Source: Dulcicalothrix desertica PCC 7102
GTDB taxonomy: Bacteria; Cyanobacteriota; Cyanobacteriia; Cyanobacteriales; Nostocaceae
Direction: 5' to 3'
DNA length: 64,000 nucleotides
Assembly (NCBI RefSeq): GCF_003991905.1
Contig: NZ_RSCL01000001.1
Coordinates: 186,001 to 250,000 of the forward strand
Shown here: positions 48,519 through 55,968 of the stretch, one piece after another
Layout: each line of letters starts with the position of its first letter
How positions within the stretch are numbered: the stretch's first letter is position 1
Program-made: the position numbers and the translations under genes
The notes under the pieces: generated by a model
Database searches by the model: none
The model's input: only the letters and a program-made list of their open reading frames with translations
Told to the model about the DNA's origin: nothing

Positions 48519-49067
48519 ATGATTACAATCGAAACACGACAACTTGCAAATATTGCAACCTGGATGGTTCCAGTTAAATCAACTGACTTACCAACCGTTC
48601 TAAAAGGTGTATTCTTTATGGATGGTAATCCGCTTCCAGACCATTGCATCACCATGTATAACTTAGAATGGGACAAAGAGAATCTAGTTTTATTTTTACC
48701 CGTATTTGCTCCTCTCCAATGGACATTTCATAAATCGATTCCAGGATGGTTATTACTTATTGGCGCCCAAATATCGCGATTTAGCTATAAAATCCAATTT
48801 GAAGATAAGACCTTACAGCGCGCGCAAGTTACACCGTTGTCGTTTGGAATAACAATACCAAAATGGCTCGTAAATGCCACAATGTATCAAGATACAAACA
48901 GTAACAACGGAGATACATGGCAGCGAAAGAACCTTTGGTTTGGGGGAACTGTCCGTATTGGTGAATATACACTTCGTAGAGTCGTTGATGAAAATGGATG
49001 TTACACAAACGCATTCCAAGATATGCTCACCAAAGTTAAAAGTGAATGTTTGGTGATTTTACCTTAA
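48519..49067 (+). CDS. Unknown protein in lipoxygenase/P450 operon
   Basis: 182 residues, no family recognised. It appears soluble and mainly beta-stranded with aromatic-rich segments (VLKGVFFMDGNPLPDH, LVLFLPVFAPLQWTFHK, NLWFGGTVRIGEYTLRR). There is no signal peptide, and the visible His/Cys residues do not form a known motif. The position as third gene after lipoxygenase and P450, same strand, and followed by a terminator-like hairpin suggests a role in the same pathway (for example an isomerase/cyclase or lipid-binding protein), but this is inference from context only. Confidence 0.7.
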   Translation: MITIETRQLANIATWMVPVKSTDLPTVLKGVFFMDGNPLPDHCITMYNLEWDKENLVLFLPVFAPLQWTFHKSIPGWLLLIGAQISRFSYKIQFEDKTLQRAQVTPLSFGITIPKWLVNATMYQDTNSNNGDTWQRKNLWFGGTVRIGEYTLRRVVDENGCYTNAFQDMLTKVKSECLVILP

Positions 49068-49089
49068 GTTATTACATTTAAACCTGTAG

Positions 49090-49118
49090 AGACGTTATAT
49101 ATAACGTCTTTATTTATT
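49090..49118 (+). terminator. Terminator-like hairpin after the oxylipin operon
   Basis: AGACGTTATATATAACGTCT is a perfect palindromic stem (49090-49109) followed by a T-rich tract (TTATTTATT). It lies 22 bases after the stop of the third gene, in the position and form of an intrinsic terminator. Confidence 0.6.
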
Positions 49119-49142
49119 CCTAGAAATATATTTAATTTCAAC

Positions 49143-49400
49143 ATGGTAACAAGTGACAATATATACATTAGTCCTAGTCGTCATATAAATTCAAGGCTAG
49201 AAGAGGACAATACCAAGGATATTTGTGTGCATCAGATGTTTGAGGAACAAGTCTCGAAGGCGCCGTAAAACATAGCTGTAGTCTTTGAAGATAAATATCT
49301 CACTTATCAAGAACTCAATGAAAAAGCAAATCAGTTAGCGCACTATCTTCGCAACTTAGGTGTTGGCGCCTGCGTCTTAAACGTGTATGTGCATAAATGA
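49143..49400 (+). pseudogene. NRPS adenylation-domain N-terminal remnant
   Basis: Starting at the ATG at 49143, the frame reads a linker and then CVHQMFEEQVSKAP, an in-frame TAA at 49266, then NIAVVFEDKYLTYQELNEKA and NQLAHYLRNLGVG before homology is lost and a TGA occurs at 49398. This matches the opening of NRPS adenylation domains (LFExQVxxxPxxIAVVFExxxLTYxELNxxANQLAHYLxxLGVG). Only the first ~60 residues survive, with an internal stop, so it is a dead fragment. Confidence 0.8.
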
Positions 49401-49865
49401 CATACCTAGTTGAGCATAATCAGTTTTCTTCTGTTCATATTCGCCGTTATTTTTTTTACTTGGAAGAAAACTCTTACGAACGCACGCCACCTGGCTTCCG
49501 CTATGGGTGGGTGCGTTCAACTTGCTTTATAGGTAGTTGCCGGGTTCAACATTCTTGCTCAAAACCTAAAATCCAAAAGTCATCAAATCATGACATTTCT
49601 TTTCAATGAAGATTTTATTAAAATTTTGATTTAATATTTGATTATGTTGCCTTAATCAATTCTTAATCATGCATCTCAAAAACAAGGGGTTTAAGCAAAT
49701 ATAGAGGAGTTGCCTCGACCGCAGTTCCAGAGATGAATTTTCATTTGTCAGAGAATTTTTACGTCGAACGCCAAAATTCCTTAAATGCAGAAATTCATCG
49801 ATTTACATAGGTTTAACTTTTTTTCCTGAAACAGAATCCTTTATTAATTGAGGAAGATATTTAAG
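49401..49865. other. Intergenic region after the NRPS remnant
   Basis: About 465 bases. It holds an imperfect inverted repeat at 49478-49518 (GAACGCACGCCACC facing GGGTGGGTGCGTTC). A short reading frame at 49397-49609 runs through this repeat and looks spurious. No further NRPS homology was found. A GAGGA sequence at 49850 belongs to the next gene. Confidence 0.45.
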
Positions 49866-50606
49866 ATGAATATAAAATCAAATCCAAATAATTTTCGATT
49901 ATTTAAAAATCTGTCATCAGTTATATTCAAGGTTGTTTTTCCAACTACGGTTTTTTTTATAGCGGTACTGTTGATATCTAGACTTCAAGGCATTTCTACA
50001 AATATATTAGTAGGAGACCCCAACGAAATTGCTGGCTTACCTCCCTATGCGGGTATGATTTCTATGCTGGGTGTATTGTTTTGGTGTGCGTCTGCTGTAA
50101 TTTGTATATTTACTTCCTATATTCTCACGAAAAATGACGGATTACAAACAAGAAAATGGTCAAGATTTTTATTGTTTTCCGGTTGTATAACAGTGCTTAT
50201 GCTTCTTGATGACTTATTTCAGATTCATGAATATTATTATCATCCATTTATAAATTTAAGCGCTTTCAAAAATTCTAGATTTGTTATCAATCTATTTGAA
50301 TCATTGTTTTTTAGTATATATATTGTTTTGATTTCAATTTATTTACTAAAGTTTAAAAACCTATTCAAAAATACAAATTATCCTATTGTAATTATGGCAA
50401 TTTTATTTTTTGTACTATCAGTTTTAGTTGATGTTGGTACTCCAGAAACGATGGTTTTACATACTTCAATAGAAGATGGTTCAAAATTATTAGGAATTGT
50501 CACTTGGTTTAGCTATTTTTTAGATTGTTGCTACGAGCAAATTCAGAAATTACTCTCAAATAACAAAAAACTTTCCTCCGAAGAAATTACAAACAATATC
50601 TATTGA
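49866..50606 (+). CDS. Polytopic membrane protein of unknown function
   Basis: 246 residues from the ATG at 49866 (GAGGA 11 bases upstream; a TTG at 49848 is an alternative). Six probable membrane helices, about residues 18-40, 65-85, 100-118, 140-158, 170-190 and 205-222. The conserved-looking polar motifs LLDDLFQIHEYYYHP, near the third helix, and SIEDGSKLLGIVTWFSY, near the last, put Asp, His and Glu near the membrane and could form a metal or active site. I do not recognise the family. AT-rich and isolated. Confidence 0.6.
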   Translation: MNIKSNPNNFRLFKNLSSVIFKVVFPTTVFFIAVLLISRLQGISTNILVGDPNEIAGLPPYAGMISMLGVLFWCASAVICIFTSYILTKNDGLQTRKWSRFLLFSGCITVLMLLDDLFQIHEYYYHPFINLSAFKNSRFVINLFESLFFSIYIVLISIYLLKFKNLFKNTNYPIVIMAILFFVLSVLVDVGTPETMVLHTSIEDGSKLLGIVTWFSYFLDCCYEQIQKLLSNNKKLSSEEITNNIY

Positions 50607-50667
50607 GATTTTATTTCATTATCAACATGATATAGATAAGCAATAATACTTTTATATATGATTTCAA

Positions 50668-51288
50668 TTAGACTACGGCGCCATCTTTATTTTTGTCTTT
50701 CTTAGAATTGAACAGTTGGAGGAGATTTTGAAGTTTGAAATCATTCCAACTCAAGCTGACAGAAGATTCAATAATTAAATCTCCTTGTTTAACATTCGTT
50801 ATTAAAGCAGAACCGTTTTTAAGGTTATGGAAAAGACCATCTACGAGCTGTGCTTGATTTCGAGGTAGGGTATAGTAAACCTTATTATTTTCAACCCTAA
50901 CGCCATTTGGTAAAGCTCCATTCGGAATTTTTCCTCCTAGAAACATATTCCAACCAGCAATAAGATAACGGTATACTATAGAATCAGTTTGAAATTGAGG
51001 CGCCTTCAATAAGCGAAGCTCCCCTTCAATACTATCTTCGGAAAGAGTTATTTTCTCAGGAGTAAAATGTAATTGCACCTGAATTTTATTATGCTCGATT
51101 ACTGCAATAAATCCCTCCTCTGAATCTGGTTGTAAGCTTTTTAACTGTTCAACTTTAGATTCTGCTTGTTGACAGAGAGCTAAAACACTTTTCTTCTTCA
51201 AAATCAACTGTTTAGCTTCTGAGTTAAACATTATATATTCCTCAAAAGTTGCCCTAATTTTGTTAAAGATGCCCATATTTAAATTCAC
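50668..51288 (-). CDS. Unknown protein divergent from Hsp70-like gene
   Basis: 206 residues, soluble. A helical, Lys/Gln-rich N-terminal part (about 15-55; KKKSVLALCQQAESKVEQL) is followed by a beta-rich region (about 60-175; GELRLLKAPQFQTDSIVYRYL, GVRVENNKVYYTLPR). No family recognised. It is divergent, sharing a ~185-base intergenic region, with an Hsp70-like ATPase gene; shared regulation or a client/adaptor role is possible but unproven. Confidence 0.6.
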   Translation of the reverse strand: MNLNMGIFNKIRATFEEYIMFNSEAKQLILKKKSVLALCQQAESKVEQLKSLQPDSEEGFIAVIEHNKIQVQLHFTPEKITLSEDSIEGELRLLKAPQFQTDSIVYRYLIAGWNMFLGGKIPNGALPNGVRVENNKVYYTLPRNQAQLVDGLFHNLKNGSALITNVKQGDLIIESSVSLSWNDFKLQNLLQLFNSKKDKNKDGAVV

Positions 51289-51378
51289 TTATAAGTACAG
51301 CTTTATACATTATATTTGGATGCCACTCGTTTGAAACACGTATTTATACGCAAAAAGACCTTCCCCACACTCACGAAA

Positions 51379-51422
51379 CAATCCATAACCCATCCGTTAC
51401 ATCCGTTTATAATCCGTTGCCA
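51379..51422. repeat. ATCCGTTAC/ATCCGTTGCC motif cluster
   Basis: CATCCGTTACATCCGTTTATAATCCGTTGCCAA-like sequence shares its short tandem motif with the right half of the MITE at 26671-26845. It lies about 70 bases upstream of the Hsp70-like gene. No terminal repeats are present here. Confidence 0.45.
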
Positions 51423-51491
51423 AAATTTCTTTCAAGATGTGTTGTAAGATAAGAAGGTATTAGTCGCTTTTGAGTGCTTGCCCTCGAACCA

Positions 51492-53096
51492 ATGACAATA
51501 GCAATCGATTTTGGCACCAGTAACACCGTCATCGCGCGCTGGAATCCTGTCACACAGCAGGCAGAGACTCTCAGTATACCGGGTTTATCGATTCAGCAAA
51601 GCTTGAATCCCCCCTTAATTCCCAGTTTGGTTTACATAGAGGATGCGGCTAAAAATCAAGTATTGGTTGGGCAACAAGTACGTGATAAAGGTTTAGACTT
51701 ATCCAACGAGCCAAGATTTTTTCGCAGTTTCAAACGTGGTATTGGCGCCAATATTCAAGGATTTATGCCTGAACTCGATGGACAAAATGTCACGTTTGAG
51801 CAGGTAGGGAAATGGTTTTTGACTTCAATCATCACACAGCTAAGTACAGCACAACCCGAAGTTGCCGACTCATTAGTATTAACGGTACCCGTCGATAGCT
51901 TTGAAGCATACCGTCACTGGTTAGGAAGCGTTTGTCAAGACTTAGCAGTACAAGAAGTGCGGATGTTAGACGAACCAACCGCAGCAGCATTAGGTTATGG
52001 AATTGCCGACCAAGATATATTATTAGTTATCGACTTTGGTGGTGGTACACTCGATTTATCATTGGTACGGTTAGATAAAAGCGCACAGCAACCCAACAGT
52101 AAACCATTAGGATTTTTATTAAAGTTTGGTAACAAGTCTTTAGCTTCTGACTCTAAGCAGAAAGTTAAAACTGCGCGTGTACTAGCAAAAGCAGGTCAAA
52201 ACTTAGGTGGTACCGATATAGACAACTGGGTAGTAGATTATTTCGTTAAAAACACAGGTTTAGTGGCAAGTCCCTTAACTACCCGTTTGGCAGAAAAAGT
52301 CAAAATTCAGCTTTCGACGCAAACCACTGCAAGCGAAGTTTACTTTAATGACCAAACGTTTGAAACCTACGAACTCGATTTAAACCGCGAGATGTTCGAG
52401 AATATTCTCAAACAACACGCATTTTTTGAACGTCTTGATGACTCAATGACAAGTTTACTCCAACAAGCACGGCGCCAGGGCATTGAGGTTACAGATATTA
52501 ACTCAGTATTATTAGTCGGTGGAACATCGCAGTTACCAGCAGTGCAAACATGGATAAAAAATTATTTTGATACAACTAAAATCAAGAGCGAGCGTCCATT
52601 TGAAGCAATTGCTCAAGGCGCCTTACAATTAACGCAAGGTGTAGAAATCAAAGATTTCTTATATCACAGCTACGGTATTCGTTATTGGGATAAACGTAAC
52701 AGTCGTCACAGTTGGCACCCCATCGTCAAATCTGGACAACCTTACCCAATGAGTCAACCAATAGAATTATTATTAGGCGCCTCGTTAGAAAATCAACCCA
52801 GCATAGAATTAATTATGGGTGAACTCGGCGCCGAAACAGGTGGTACTGAAGTATTCTTTGACGGAGATAGATTAATAACTAGGCGCTTAGATAGCGGTGC
52901 AACTACCGTTAAACCCCTTAATGATACAGAAGGCGCCAGAACTATTGCAAATCTCACACCTCCAGGTTTTCCAGGCAGTGACAGAGTTAAAATATACTTT
53001 CAAGTAGATAAACAACGGTTTTTACGAATTACCGTAGAGGATTTGTTAACTAACGAAACCTTATTAGAAAACCAACTAGTAGCACAACTAAGTTGA
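51492..53096 (+). CDS. Hsp70/DnaK-family ATPase, divergent type
   Basis: 534 residues from the ATG at 51492 (MTIAIDFGTSNT); the upstream in-frame codons add only non-conserved residues. Actin/Hsp70-fold motifs: phosphate 1 IAIDFGTSNTVIA, connect region MLDEPTAAALGYG, phosphate 2 VIDFGGGTLDLSLV, adenosine VLLVGGTSQLP. The substrate-binding part is short (about 400-534) and unlike canonical DnaK, with no lid or EEVD/acidic tail. Cyanobacteria carry several such DnaK-like proteins besides the essential copy. No DnaJ or GrpE is adjacent. Confidence 0.9.
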   Translation: MTIAIDFGTSNTVIARWNPVTQQAETLSIPGLSIQQSLNPPLIPSLVYIEDAAKNQVLVGQQVRDKGLDLSNEPRFFRSFKRGIGANIQGFMPELDGQNVTFEQVGKWFLTSIITQLSTAQPEVADSLVLTVPVDSFEAYRHWLGSVCQDLAVQEVRMLDEPTAAALGYGIADQDILLVIDFGGGTLDLSLVRLDKSAQQPNSKPLGFLLKFGNKSLASDSKQKVKTARVLAKAGQNLGGTDIDNWVVDYFVKNTGLVASPLTTRLAEKVKIQLSTQTTASEVYFNDQTFETYELDLNREMFENILKQHAFFERLDDSMTSLLQQARRQGIEVTDINSVLLVGGTSQLPAVQTWIKNYFDTTKIKSERPFEAIAQGALQLTQGVEIKDFLYHSYGIRYWDKRNSRHSWHPIVKSGQPYPMSQPIELLLGASLENQPSIELIMGELGAETGGTEVFFDGDRLITRRLDSGATTVKPLNDTEGARTIANLTPPGFPGSDRVKIYFQVDKQRFLRITVEDLLTNETLLENQLVAQLS

Positions 53097-53109
53097 GGTA
53101 TTCTATATA

Positions 53110-53133
53110 TTGGGACTCTTGTGGAATGGGCAT
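53110..53133. repeat. TTGTGGAATGGGCATCCTTGC repeat
   Basis: The same element as at 22499 and 22617, here without the closing GCCC arm. It lies immediately after the Hsp70-like gene and before the convergent mazF gene. Confidence 0.55.
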
Positions 53134-53162
53134 CCTTGCTCTTAAACCAGGTACTGTAAAAA

Positions 53163-53531
53163 TTATTCCGTTGGTGGTGCAGTATCATCCTCTAACTCAT
53201 CAAGTTGTAATGTATACTTTATCGCTTCCTTCAACATCAATAGATATTCTGAAGATAAAGTACCTAACTTTCTTGTTAAACGCTGCTTATCAATAGCGAC
53301 AATTTGATAACAAAGCGCTACCGAATCTTGTAATAAACCACCATTCCCTGAAGGTATAGTAATTGTACCTGGTATTCTAGAACGTCTCTGATTACCAGTT
53401 ATAGGTACTACTACAACTGTTTGTGTAAAGCGGTCAATAGTATTTCTTTGAACAATAACAACTGGTCGAATACCTGCTTGTTCTGAACCACGACTTGGAT
53501 TTAAATCGGCTAGATAAACATCTCCACGCAT
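53163..53531 (-). CDS. mazF: MazF/PemK-family mRNA interferase toxin
   Basis: 122 residues. Family motifs: MRGDVYLADLNPSRGSEQ at the start, RPVVIVQRN, TVVVVPITGN, and QDSVALCYQIVAIDKQRL. MazF toxins cut RNA at short sequences and are blocked by the cognate antitoxin. It begins 6 bases after the antitoxin gene, the standard antitoxin-toxin order. The C-terminal acidic tail (LDELEDDTAPPTE) is longer than typical. Confidence 0.93.
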   Translation of the reverse strand: MRGDVYLADLNPSRGSEQAGIRPVVIVQRNTIDRFTQTVVVVPITGNQRRSRIPGTITIPSGNGGLLQDSVALCYQIVAIDKQRLTRKLGTLSSEYLLMLKEAIKYTLQLDELEDDTAPPTE

Positions 53532-53537
53532 CTAAAA

Positions 53538-53783
53538 TTAGTCCTCAGAATCAATGAGAAGTAAGTAATCACTTAAAACAGCTTCTGTAAAGTTAATATC
53601 TTCTTCAGCAAATTCTGCTTTTAAAGAAGCTGCTTCTTCATCTGAAATATTATCCCATTCTTTTATTTTTTCTTTATAATGCAATGAAATAGCAAAATCT
53701 AAAACTTTTTTTTGCTCTTTACTTGACAATTGTGAAATAATGTCAATTAATTGCACATTTAAATTATCGGTTATTTTATTCAT
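53538..53783 (-). CDS. Putative antitoxin of the MazF-type module
   Basis: 81 residues, acidic and mostly helical (SSKEQKKVLDFAISLHYKEK; ISDEEAASLKAEFAEED). It lacks an obvious MazE-type AbrB fold and resembles DUF2281-like antitoxins paired with cyanobacterial MazF proteins. Identification rests mainly on its position just before mazF. Such antitoxins usually autoregulate the operon. Confidence 0.7.
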   Translation of the reverse strand: MNKITDNLNVQLIDIISQLSSKEQKKVLDFAISLHYKEKIKEWDNISDEEAASLKAEFAEEDINFTEAVLSDYLLLIDSED

Positions 53784-53886
53784 AATTTATATTTTGTTTA
53801 ATGTTGTATTTGTATATATCATATCTTAAAAACTGAAAAAAAGTTTATCTAGAAGTTAAGTAAGTGCCACCTATATATCGTAGAAA

Positions 53887-54003
53887 TTAATTTGTTAATA
53901 ATACAGCATCAATTTCTTGAGCCAATTTTAAAAGACGAAAAGGTTTAGCAAATACAGCGACAACATCTAACTGTACGAGCGTATTTGATGGACAGGCGGT
54001 TAG
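53887..54003 (-). pseudogene. Response-regulator C-terminal remnant
   Basis: On the minus strand, in the same frame as and directly after the stop of the hybrid kinase gene (54004-54006), the sequence reads LDVVAVFAKPFRLLKLAQEI then a TAA at 53889-53887. This matches the last strand-helix of CheY-type receivers (AKPF...L). The rest of that receiver is missing, so a response-regulator gene was probably deleted here, leaving its tail. Confidence 0.65.
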
Positions 54004-55968
54004 CTATCCTACTATGGTTAAAATAGCCTGTATTAGTACCTCTTGGTCAATTGGTTTGGAAATATGCTGTTGAAATCCGGCGGCTAGTGCAAGTTGTTGA
54101 TCAATTTCTCCCGCATAAGCAGTGAGGGCGATTGCTGGAATCTTTCCGCCCTGGTCAGGCGCCTGGTTTCTAATATGACGAATTAGTGTGTAGCCATCCA
54201 TGTCGGGCATACCAATATCACTTATCAGCAAATCAAATTTTGCCTGCCCCAAACTGCTCAAAGCTTTACTAGCTGAGTCCACTACGGTCACTTGCACCCC
54301 GTACTGTTCTAGCAAAAAGGCGATGAGTTCCCGCGAATCTGTGTCATCGTCTACAAGCAGTGCTTGCAATCCATTTAAATTTAAGTTTGAGCAATTACAT
54401 GACGCAGTATCATCTTGATTCGATTTTACCGCAGCCAATGGAAGCTTGACTGTAAATGTTGCTCCTTGCCCTTCTCCAGAACTCGCTGCTTCAACTGTTC
54501 CTCCGTGCAGTTCAACCAAATAACGCACAATCGCTAACCCCAACCCCAACCCTCCAAATTTTCGGGTCGTTGTGCCATCAGCTTGGCGGAAGTAGTCAAA
54601 GACGTAGGGCAGAAAATTATCAGAAATGCCCCTGCCATTGTCGCTGACAGTGATTTGAGCGTATTCCAAGGGATGAGTATCAATTTCATTTACCCTTTTT
54701 AATTGCACCTCTACTCGACCACCCTGTGGGGTAAATTTAATCGCGTTGGCAAGTAAATTCCAAACAATCTGTTGCAGGCGCCCGGAATCACCCAACACTT
54801 GCCCAACGTCAGATTCAAATATTAATTCAATTTGAATACATTTAGCTTCAGCAGCGAGTCGCACGGTTTCAAGGGCAGCTTTGATGGTACACGCTAGATC
54901 GATTGGAACAAAGTTCAAACTCAACTTGCCTTGAAGAATACGCGACACATCGAGTAAATCCTCAATTAGTTGTGCTTGTAATTTAGCGTTGCGTTCGATT
55001 GTTTCGAGGGCGTACCGAGTTTTGCCTGCGTCCTGCTGGGTCGTTAGTAAAATTTTTGCCCAACCCAAAATTGGATTTAGGGGTGAGCGCAATTCATGAG
55101 ATAGTACTGCTAAAAACTCATCTTTGATTCGGTTAGCTTGCTGTGCTTGCTCAGTTTGTTGCTGCAAAGAAAGCATTAGTTCATTGAGGCTTAAGTTCTG
55201 CTCTTGCAGTAATGCTTCTGCTTGTTTACGTTCGGTAATATCGGACAAAATGAAAACGGCGCCTGTGAGAGTCCCATGCTGATCAAATACTGGGTCGATG
55301 GTTTTGGCAAACCACTGTCCTTGGGACTCAAATTCTAGAACTTGCCGTTGGTGAGTTTCTTTAGCACGGCGAAAACAGATGCCATCACCCATTCCCATTT
55401 CTGCGCCCATCAACTCATGGTGAGCAAGACCTAAGATTTCGTGGTGAGGCTTGCAAAAAAGCTGCGTCATTGCTCGATTACAGCGCAGTATTATACCGAA
55501 CTCGTCTACTAGACATACACCGTCGTTGATAGAGTCAAAGGTGGTTTGCCACTCCCGTGCTGACGTGCGATTAGCTTCCTCCGCGCGTCGAATTCGCAAC
55601 AGAGATCGCACGGTGGCAAGCAGTTCGATTGGTTCAACGGGTTGTATTAAATAAGCATCGGCGCCGCTGTCCAAGCCTTCTGCTTTATCCTGGCTTTGGA
55701 CAAAGGTAGCAGAAAGGTGTAGCACCGGAATAAAAGCCGTTTCGGGATTTGCCTTAATTTGGCGACATACCTCAAAGCCGCTGAAATCTGGTAATTGCAC
55801 ATCCAGAATTACCAGAGCAGGCTGATACTCAGCAACTGCCTTTAATCCAGTTGCTCCAGTTGCTGCTTCCACGACAGTAAAGTTCGCATTTTGCAAAATA
55901 CGGGACACAATGTAACGATTGGCTTCGTTATCGTCAACATATAAAATCGTTACCTGTGGCTCAGACAT
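54004..55968 (-). CDS. Hybrid histidine kinase (REC-PAS-HisKA-HATPase-REC), last gene of the stressosome operon
   Basis: 654 residues from the ATG at 55968 (MSEPQVTILYVDDN), which overlaps the stop of the preceding gene by 8 bases; longer starts lie inside that gene. N-terminal receiver (about 5-125; LVILDVQLPDFSGFE), PAS (about 140-260; FDSINDGVCLVDEFG), coiled coil, HisKA (AVLSHELRSPLNPIL), HATPase (NLLANAIKF, DNGRGI, GLGLGLAIVRYL) and a C-terminal receiver (LLISDIGMPDMDGYTLI). Probably an output or cross-talk component of the stressosome cluster. Confidence 0.94.
   Translation of the reverse strand: MSEPQVTILYVDDNEANRYIVSRILQNANFTVVEAATGATGLKAVAEYQPALVILDVQLPDFSGFEVCRQIKANPETAFIPVLHLSATFVQSQDKAEGLDSGADAYLIQPVEPIELLATVRSLLRIRRAEEANRTSAREWQTTFDSINDGVCLVDEFGIILRCNRAMTQLFCKPHHEILGLAHHELMGAEMGMGDGICFRRAKETHQRQVLEFESQGQWFAKTIDPVFDQHGTLTGAVFILSDITERKQAEALLQEQNLSLNELMLSLQQQTEQAQQANRIKDEFLAVLSHELRSPLNPILGWAKILLTTQQDAGKTRYALETIERNAKLQAQLIEDLLDVSRILQGKLSLNFVPIDLACTIKAALETVRLAAEAKCIQIELIFESDVGQVLGDSGRLQQIVWNLLANAIKFTPQGGRVEVQLKRVNEIDTHPLEYAQITVSDNGRGISDNFLPYVFDYFRQADGTTTRKFGGLGLGLAIVRYLVELHGGTVEAASSGEGQGATFTVKLPLAAVKSNQDDTASCNCSNLNLNGLQALLVDDDTDSRELIAFLLEQYGVQVTVVDSASKALSSLGQAKFDLLISDIGMPDMDGYTLIRHIRNQAPDQGGKIPAIALTAYAGEIDQQLALAAGFQQHISKPIDQEVLIQAILTIVG

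Noticed and set aside
49397-49609. 70-codon reading frame after the NRPS relic
   Set aside because: Runs through an imperfect inverted repeat and starts inside the relic; composition is not protein-like.
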